Shown in pieces: positions 18,689-27,900 of a stretch of 28,431 nucleotides of DNA. Under the pieces are notes generated by a model, which saw only the letters and a program-made list of their open reading frames with translations, did not search any database and was not told the origin of the DNA. This DNA is from a virus, in IMG/VR virus record IMGVR_UViG_3300027714_000085, positions 1 through 28,431 of that record. The stretch is one strand, 5' to 3'. A program made the translations under genes and the position numbers. The stretch's first letter is position 1, and the number at the start of each line of letters is the position of its first letter.

Positions 18689-18981
18689 TGCCATTAAAAG
18701 TTGCTGGCGTAACGATTGTTAACTCTGTTGCAAATATACAAATATCTACATTACCTGATACTGGTATCACTACAGGAAATTTTGGTAATACAACATTTGC
18801 ATTAACAGCTAACGTCACAGATAGAGGTTTAGTTAATGCGGTCAGTACGGCCGCAATTGTAAAAACTTCCCGAAATTTCGAAGCCACATCAAACAATGAT
18901 GCCTCGTATGTTGTCTACGTAAGCACCTCTGGGCCATCCGGTGGGGCGAATGGAGATATCTGGTACCAGACGTATAGCTAG
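18688..18981 (+). CDS. Small fibre-associated protein
   Basis: This 97-residue protein has an ATG sharing its first base with the previous stop (TAATG); GGAGA at 18676-18680 lies seven bases upstream. It opens MPLKVAGVTIVNSVANIQIS, a layout common at the N-termini of phage fibre proteins, and the partial gene at 28146 also opens with a P-L-K-[VI]-x-x-x-x motif. It ends SGGANGDIWYQTYS, a G-D-I-W-[YF]-Q phrase I associate with C-terminal or linker ends of phage fibre proteins. It may be a head-to-fibre adaptor, or a complete small fibre subunit. The last 90 bases are clearly more GC-rich than the rest of the gene. Confidence 0.75.
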   Translation: MPLKVAGVTIVNSVANIQISTLPDTGITTGNFGNTTFALTANVTDRGLVNAVSTAAIVKTSRNFEATSNNDASYVVYVSTSGPSGGANGDIWYQTYS

Positions 18982-18993
18982 GAATAGAGTCTG

Positions 18994-21900
18994 ATGTCGA
19001 CGTCGTACGCACCAAGGCTCTATGCGAAGGAGTATGCTGGAGGGGATAGAATCTTCGAGGTCTCGTATACGGGACAGCGGACGACTACTCCTTTCGTTGT
19101 GTATACCAATGCGTATCATGGATACTTTAATGGATTCCAAGGCGTCTATACTAAGTCGAGAACATCAACTTTAGTATGGCAAACCAACTATGCCGGTAAT
19201 TATTCTACAACATATGAGGGTTATGTCAACTACGAAAGTATTGACACCACAACATATTCAAAAATTTATGCCGCCACCGGTGTCAACTTTGCTGGCCAGC
19301 TTGGCTATGTAAAAAATTACGATTCGGCTACTAATCAACCTGACAGCATTTGGGCTGATGCAAATAAATTTACAAACTATACTGGTGCTTATAGTGCTGA
19401 GGTTAACTATGCTCGTGTTGTATCATACACCGGGACCGGTGGTTATGATGGACTAAGTTACACGAGTACATATACTAACTATGCAAACTATGTTCCAACG
19501 TATTCTGGCTTTATAGGATTCTCTAGCTACACAAAAGATTATGTTGGAAATGTTAATTATGATAAGAATTATAGTAAAACATATGTTGGTACTACAACAT
19601 ATCAAGCAGACTGGAATAGAACATATACAAAGCAGTATGCTGGTTTAACCACATACACCGGAGACTATACAAAAGTATATGCTGGTGTAGCTGCCTATGC
19701 AGCTGGCCCATGGGTTGGTGCTACTAGCTTTGTACCATTTAGTAAGGACTATGGTGGAGCTATTGCATACCTCAATGCAGCTGGTGTAGGGTTTACTGGA
19801 TTTATTAATTATACTAAGACATATCAAGCCCAACGATATTGGCATGGAGCCGTAGACTATACTAAAATTTGGCAAGGCAATTATGTTGGAGCTATAAATT
19901 ACTCAGCAGAATATGTTGGAAGAGCCTCTTACGAAGCGGCTGAAAATTTTCATAAAATATATTCAAAATCTTATACTAAATCAGGAACATTCTCAAGGGT
20001 TTGGCAAGGTGGACTTCGATATGCAGGTCAAGTAAGTTATGATGGTACAGCATATGTGGCAACCTATGTAGGACCTATGAGTTTTACTGGTACTACCAAT
20101 TATTCTGGTGGGACTGTTTATACAGGAACATATAGTGGATTAGCAGACGATTCATATAGAGCAGCTGCGTACGCAGGTGAATATACTAAAATATGGGTCG
20201 GCGACTACACAAAAACATATCAAAAAGATTATGTTACAACGTATGATAAGAATTGGCAAAAAGATTACGTAAAAACATATCAAAAAGATTATGTTACAAC
20301 GTATGACAAGAATTGGGTAAAGGCATATGATAAGAACTGGGTTAAGTCATATGAAAAAGATTATGGTAAGACTTGGTCAAAGCTCTACACTAAGAATTAT
20401 GATACGGTATATGAAAAAGATTACGTAAAAACATATTCGAAAGATTATGTAGCAACTTATACTAAAAATTGGGTAAAGGCATATGATAAGAACTGGGTTA
20501 AGTCATATGAAAAAGATTATGCTAGGACTTGGTTAATAAACTACGTTAAGAATTATGATACGGTATATGAAAAAGATTACGTAAAAACATATTCGAAAGA
20601 TTACGTAACAAACTATACAAAAAATTGGGTTAAAGCGTACGAGCAGAACTGGGTTAAGTCATATGAAAAAGATTATGCTAGGACTTGGTTAATAGACTAC
20701 GTTAAGAATTATGATACCGAGTATGAAAAAGATTATGTAAAGGCTTATGTAAAAACATACACCGGCTCATACACCGGTAGTTATCTAGGTATCTACACGA
20801 AGACATACACAAAAGCATATCTTGGTGTATATGAAGCGGCTTATGGTCAATTCTATCTTAAAACATATACAAAAGGATATGCTAAGGTATGGGTTGGTAC
20901 TTATGATAAAGATTATATAACAAACTATACAACAACTTATGATAAGAATTATGTTAAGACATATACGAAAATATGGTCAAAGGATTATGTCAAGGCATAT
21001 GCTAAAGTGTGGGTTGGTACTTATGATAAAGACTATGTAACAGATTACTCAACAGAGTACAACAAAGATTACGTAGCAACTTATACGAAGATTTGGACAA
21101 AGAACTGGGTTAAGTCATATGCTAAAGTATGGTTGGGTGTATACCAAAAAGATTATGTAACAGATTATGATAAAACATATGATAAAGATTATGTTAAAAC
21201 TTATACGAAAACCTGGACTAAGAACTGGGTCAAGGGATATGATAAAGTATGGCTAGGTGTATATAGTAAAGATTATGTTAAAGTTTATCATAATCCATAC
21301 GAGAACTTTGACACAACAGTATTGTTGTTGAACGCCGAGGCACCTGCTGCTACAGATGGCTCAACTGAAATTCAAGATCTCTCTGATCAAGGTAATCATG
21401 TAACAACAGCACATGGTGGTGCTGCTATAACCACAGACCAATATAAATTTGGTGCTGCTTCATTAGAAGTTCCTGGTGGCAACGATGGCTTTACAGTTAA
21501 CATCACTGATGAATCCGCCTTCAATTTTGGAACAGGGGATTTCACAGTTGAATTCTGGATGAGGAGTTATGAGGACGCCGATGGTGGCTTTCCAACTATT
21601 TTAGACGCATGGGATTCTAGCGACGACTCCACTGTATGGTTGCTTTCATCTGGACAAGTCTCGGACCACACGGCACTAAAATATTATGAGGGAGCAATTG
21701 GGGTAGTCGGCGACAAACTCACTGCAGATGATACTAATCCTTGGTGGCAAAGTGGAGTAACGCCGGCGTGGTTCCACATTGCACTAGTGAGAGCGAGTGG
21801 CACAGTAAAGATATATGTTAATGGTACAGCAGACACTACAACCGCCTCGAGCAGTACAGACTTAACTGGCGCCGATAGATTATCGATTGGTAACAGAGCA

Positions 21901-24900
21901 ACGATGAGTCAAAGAGGAATTCATGCTCAGATTGATGACCTTAGAATTGATAAGGGCAATGCTAAGTATACGGCTAACTTTACAGTTACTGATAATGAGA
22001 CGGCCAACGAGCAAATCAATACTGACGATTGGACTTCATTTTCAAAAGCGTGGGTAAAAACTTATACGAAAGTATATTCTAAAGATTATGTCAAAGATTA
22101 TGCTAAAGTATGGGTTGGTACTTATGATAAAGATTATGTAGCAACTTATACTAAAATTTGGCAGAAAGACTATGTAGCAACTTATACGAAGAATTGGGTT
22201 AAGTCATATGAAGGTGGTTTTGGTGCTAACTATACTAAAATATATACAAAAAGATATTCAAAGAATTGGACAGGGGTCTACACTAAGGTTTGGACTGGAC
22301 TAATTTACTATGGTGGTTATGGTTCTGGTAGTCGTGGTTACACTAAAACATACACAGGAGTATTTACTGGTCACTATGATAAGGACTATACTAAGGTTTG
22401 GTCTAAAGTGTGGACAGGAGTATATAATAAAGACTACGTTAAAACATATGATAAAAACTGGGTCAAGGATTATACAAAAACATATGATAAGAACTGGGTT
22501 AAAACGTATGAAGGTAGTTTCGATGCTACTTATACTAAAAATTGGGTTAAAGATTACGATAAGACTTATGACAAAGATTATAATAAAACTTATATTAATG
22601 TTTGGGTTGGTGCTTGGACAAAGAATTGGGTTAAAGGTTATGAGGGATCCTTTGATGCAACATATGAGAAAGATTACGTAACAGATTATACAAAAACATA
22701 TGATAAAAACTATGTTAAGACATATACAAAAATTTGGACTAAGAACTGGCTTGGGGCATATGAAGGTTCGTTTGATGCAACATATGAGAAAGATTACGTA
22801 ACAAACTATACAACAACTTATGATAAGAATTGGGTTAAGGCTTATACAAAAATTTGGACTAAGAACTGGGTTAAAACGTATGAAGGTAGTTTCGATGCTA
22901 CTTATAGTAAGAATTATGTAAAAGATTACGATAAGACTTATGACAAAGATTATGTAGCAACTTATACAAAAATCTGGACTAAGAATTGGGTTAAAACGTA
23001 TGAAGGTTCGTTTGATGCAACATATGAGAAAGACTACGTCAAAAATTATGACGTAGTATATATTAAAGCATACGAAGGTTCGTTTGACGGTAATTGGAGT
23101 AAGGATTATGAGGGTAGCTTTGATCAGGCCTGGGAAGGAACATTTGATCAAACCTATAATAAAACTTATACAAAGGCCTATACGAAGAGGTGGGAAAAGA
23201 CATACACAAAGAATTATGATACTCTTTATACCAAAACATACGATAAAGATTATGTAGCAATATACAATAAAGATTACGTAGCAACTTATACTAAAAATTG
23301 GGTTAAGGATTATGATAAAACTTATATAAAGACCTATAATAAGACTTGGGAAAAGGCATACGAAAAGAATTATGATACTCTTTATACCAAAACATACGAT
23401 AAAGATTATGTAGCAACATATGAAAAAGATTATGTTACTACATATGATAAGAATTGGGTTAAAGATTATGATAAAACTTATACAAAGAATTATGATAAGA
23501 CTTGGGAAAAGGACTACGGCCAGAATTATGATACTCTTTATACCAAAACATATGATAAGGACTACGTTGCTACATATGAAAAAGATTACGTAGCAACTTA
23601 TACTAAAAATTGGGTTAAAGATTATGATAAAACCTATACTAAGGATTATGTAGCAACTTATACCAAAACTTGGGTAAAAGATTATAATAAGTTATATCAA
23701 GGTGCCTACACTAAAATATATGGTGGTATCTTTGCTACGTTCTTGAAGTACTACATGGGTGCAGCGAATTTTGCTGGCAGTCAGAATTACGCAAAAAACT
23801 GGACGGGCCCAACATATTATGTTAAGGAATGGGGCACTGTGTATTCCGGTACATATACTGGTGACTATACTCACACCTTTACCACAACGTATAACAAAGA
23901 TTATGAAGCAGCTTATACAAAGATATATGAAAAGATCTGGCAAAAGACATACACCAAGACATATACCAAAGATTATAGCAAAGACTATAACAAAGATTAT
24001 ACTGCAGTATATGCAGCAGATTATAGCACAAACTATACTAAAGCTTGGATTAAGATTTATGGCAAGACATATGTCGGGCCAGTATATTATGGTGGGTATT
24101 CTCATGCTAGTGAAACAACAAACTATAACAAAGATTATGGTAATACGTTCACTGGAACATACACTAAAATTTGGACTCATAACTGGGAAAAGACATGGAC
24201 CAAAACATACACTAAAGCATACTCTATAGATTACAACAAAGATTACGTAAAAGATTATACTGCGGCATACTCGAAAGACTGGACTCATAACTGGGTAAAG
24301 ACATATACTAAAGATTGGGAAAAAGTATATCAAGCAAATTATACTGGTCACTTTGCGCCAGCTGCGCCATATCTAGCAGCATACACCGGTAGTACTAATT
24401 ATTCTGGTGCAGTCAACTATACTAAAACATATGAAGGTCCATACTTAGGGAGCTATGCTCCTACGTATACTGGCGACGGTGATTTCACTCAAAGATACAC
24501 TGGTGCTCTTACGTCTGTTATGCCTTATATGGGTACAACAAGCTACGTTGGTCCTTCTTCTGGTCAGCTTGATTCTAGCATTACAACTCAACCTAAGTTG
24601 GCTGTTATGCAAGATAACGATTGGAAAGCTATCCGTAGTCTGTTTGTTAAGCAGGCTGATCAATGGAAGAGAGTTAAGTATGTTAATCTTAAGCAAGCTG
24701 ATACTTGGAAAATTGGTTATATTGGTTATGATACAACAGATATTGTTCTGGATAGTAGTCAAACCTTAGTAGACGATTCGGATGCTGGTTCAGCTCGAGG
24801 CGATGATCTGCATCTTGGAAAGATCACTTATTACATAAATGATTTTAATCTTAGATCGTATCTAATTGCAAAGGGTAAAAGTCCAGATACAGAACCACAG

Positions 24901-27900
24901 ATTGTTAATATATACGTTGGTGAGAAAGATGAAAATACAAAGTACTTTGTGTTTGGTTCTACTGTAGCTGGCACGCCAGCCATTGATCTTACAATGAGTG
25001 CTGTTACAGCAAACGTGTCTGGATCTACACAACAAAGTATTAAACATCTTGTTAGGATTTTAACTTATTCAACAGGATATGTTGTTGGTAAGGGTGGTAA
25101 TGGTGGTGATGCAAACCTTGCGTCGAGAGGGATAGGTAATGATGGATTAGCCGGATCTGACGCAATTAAGTCTTGCGCTAACGTTGAGTTGTTTATTGAG
25201 AATTATGGAATAATTGCTGGTGGTGGCGGTGGCGGTGGTGCTTCTGGTATTACTGATCCATACAGTTCAGCTGCTGGTGTATTCTCAAAAACCTACTTAG
25301 GTCATACTTATCATGGTGCGACTACGAGTTTTGAAAAAGAATATACAAAGACCTGGGATAAGGTTTGGTCTGGATCTACTGGCGACTTCGCTAAATCATA
25401 TACTACGACTTATGTCAAAGCCTACGTTGGTGTTACCACTGGTGCTCACTATGCAGCAACTTGGGAAAAGGACTTCACAAAGGTTTGGGCAAAGGCTTGG
25501 GATTCGTCAGCAGCTAGCTACACAAAGATCTATGCTGGTTCGTATCACGCTGATTATGTAAGAGGATATCAGAAAGATTATACTGGCAAAATTTACTACG
25601 TTGATGAAGATGCAGAAACCTATACGGGTGTAACCGGATCTTATACATCAGCTGTAGGCTACAGCGATGGTGAAGTTCCTTTTTCGATTGAATATAATAA
25701 ATCATATGTTTTTGGATATACTGGCCAAGTCGCTTATACAAAATCAATTAGTTATGTGTCGCCAGGTCTGTTCGAGTCTTATACTGGTACTAATGCATAC
25801 GCTAAGGCATATGCTAAGGTCTGGGAAAAAGTTTATGCTAAGGTGTGGAACTCATCTGCTGCATCATACACCAAAGCATATGCGCCAGTTGATTACCAGA
25901 AGCAGTATTTAGGAGGAACAGGTAACCAATGGATTGCAACTGTATTTAGCAAAACGTGGCTAGGTAGTTATCTAGCAGTAAGTACCTACGATAAAACATT
26001 TACGGATGCAGGGCCTTACACAAAAGGATATGGTGGATACGTTGGTGCTGGATATACGACATCAGTTGGATCTTATCTTAAAACATATGTTGCTAGTTAT
26101 ACGAAAGACTGGACAAAAATATATACAAAGAATTATGATAAAGCTTATACTAAGATTTGGGAAAAGAATTACGATAAGGCCTATGAGGGTGCTGACTATA
26201 CTAAGGCATATGTGAAATCATATACTAAGTCGTACGATGGGTTGTCTTTCTCTGGTGTGTTTGAAAAAGCTTATACAAAAGAGTATACAAAGGTATGGAC
26301 TAAGTCGTATGTTAATGAATGGGCCGGCGGATATAGTAAAGACTACACGAAAACGTATGAGGGTACATTCTCAAAGACTTATCAAGGAACATATACCAAA
26401 ACATATGAAAGCGCTACTGAAGCATACCAAGGTGCCTCATATGATGGTGCTACATACACAAAAATATATACGAAGAGTTATGATAAGGTTTATGAGGGTA
26501 GCTTCACCAAGGCGTGGCAGAAGGCATACGAAGGCTCGTTCGACAAGATATACAGCGGTGACTACACCAAAGCATACACCAAATCATATGATAAAGACTA
26601 CAGCAAAGATTATACAGGTACGTTTACTAAGACGTACACAAAGAACTATGATAGAGACTATGCTAAGTTGTGGAACTCATCTGCAGCAACCTATACCAAA
26701 ACATATGAGAAAGATTACACTAAAGATTATGAGGGTACGTTCAGTAAAATTTATACCAAATCTTATGATAAGGATTATGAAAAGGTTTATACTGGAGCTT
26801 ACACCAAGTCTTATGTTGGCACGTATACAAAAGATTATGAAAAGGTTTATACTGGATCATTTACTAAGTCATATCAAAAAGACTATAGTAAGGATTATGT
26901 TGCAACATATATAGCGACATACTCAAGAGGATATGACAAAGATTATATTGGTGATTATAGTAAAGATTATGTGGGTACGTTTACTAAAATATATACTGCA
27001 TCGTATGGTAGTGTGACATACAACAAAGATTATACTGCAGTATATACAAAAGATTATATTAAAGAATACACAAAAGATTTTGTTGGTACGTATACCAAAT
27101 CATATGACAAAGACTATAACAAAGTGTATACCGGAACCTTTACAGCTTCATACATTAAAACATATGCTGCTGATTACACTAAATCATATCAGAAGGGGTA
27201 TACTAAGGCCTATCAAGCAGCGTATTCAAAGTCGTGGCAGAAAGAATATCTTGGAGAATATCAAACTGCCGGTGGGGCATATGGTGCTTACCTTAAAGCA
27301 TATTCGGTTGGTGCTTGGGCAAAAACATATACAGGACACGGAGACTTTGTTGGTACATATTCTAAGAACTATATAACAATATACACCAAGAATTACGACG
27401 GCGCTTATACAAAAGACTATCACAAAGTATATACAGGTACATTTGATCATGCCTGGGAGAAGGTTTGGGAGAAGGCGTTTTCAAAAGCCTATGAGAAGGA
27501 CTATACAAAGATTTGGGTTGGGCCAATTTATTATGGTGGTTACTCTTCTAGTAGTCAAACAACTAACTATACTAAAGTATACTCAAAAATATACAACAAA
27601 GATTGGGTCAAACAATACGGCGCGACGTATACAGGCACATATACAGGCACGTATACAAAAACTTATACGAAGATTTATGTTGGTACATATACCAAAGAGT
27701 ATACTAAGGACTGGGTAAAAACATACGAATCTAGAGCATATAGCAGTCAAGCTCAGGTTAATTATCTAGGTACTGCAGAGACAAGTGGTGTCGCTGGATC
27801 TGGTGGTGCAGGTTGGAATATTGGACTTGCTGGCACTACAGGATCTCCCGATGCTCATTTGTTAAAACCTGCTGAGAATGGTGATATATTGAATGGTGGG

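Larger units (their letters stand above)
20170..21300 (+). repeat. Strict tetrapeptide block A, 95 aromatic residues in register
   Basis: Every fourth residue from 393 to 769 is Tyr or Trp, with 94 consecutive intervals and no exception and no Phe in register. The third residue of the unit is mostly Lys. The DNA period is 12 bases (TAY/TGG-NNN-AAR-NNN), with free use of synonymous codons. Pro is absent until the last unit and Cys is absent. Confidence 0.95.
22339..23733 (+). repeat. Strict tetrapeptide block B, 117 aromatic residues in register
   Basis: Every fourth residue from 1116 to 1580 is Tyr, Trp or Phe, with 116 consecutive intervals and no exception. A shorter in-register run (1020-1100) precedes it, separated by a 16-residue interruption that keeps the register. 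Phe appears here mainly in E-G-[ST]-F units. Confidence 0.94.

Noticed and set aside
18688-19000. Frameshift joining the 97-residue gene to the giant gene
   Set aside because: The 97-residue frame ends in a natural-looking terminus, and the giant gene has its own AGGA and ATG. No slippery sequence is seen.
22300-23151. A 283-codon open frame on the minus strand within the repeat block
   Set aside because: The 12-base periodic coding DNA automatically keeps other frames open. The product is a low-complexity Ile/Cys/Phe-rich string with no start signal, and the plus-strand protein explains the DNA.
20170-23733. Regularly spaced repeats resembling a CRISPR array
   Set aside because: The repeats are continuous 12-base coding units inside one open frame, with no constant repeat/unique spacer pattern and no cas genes.
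26237-26914. A 225-codon plus-strand frame inside the giant gene
   Set aside because: It is a shadow in another frame of the repeat, rich in Met/Lys/Arg/His, without a ribosome site and unrelated to anything recognisable.
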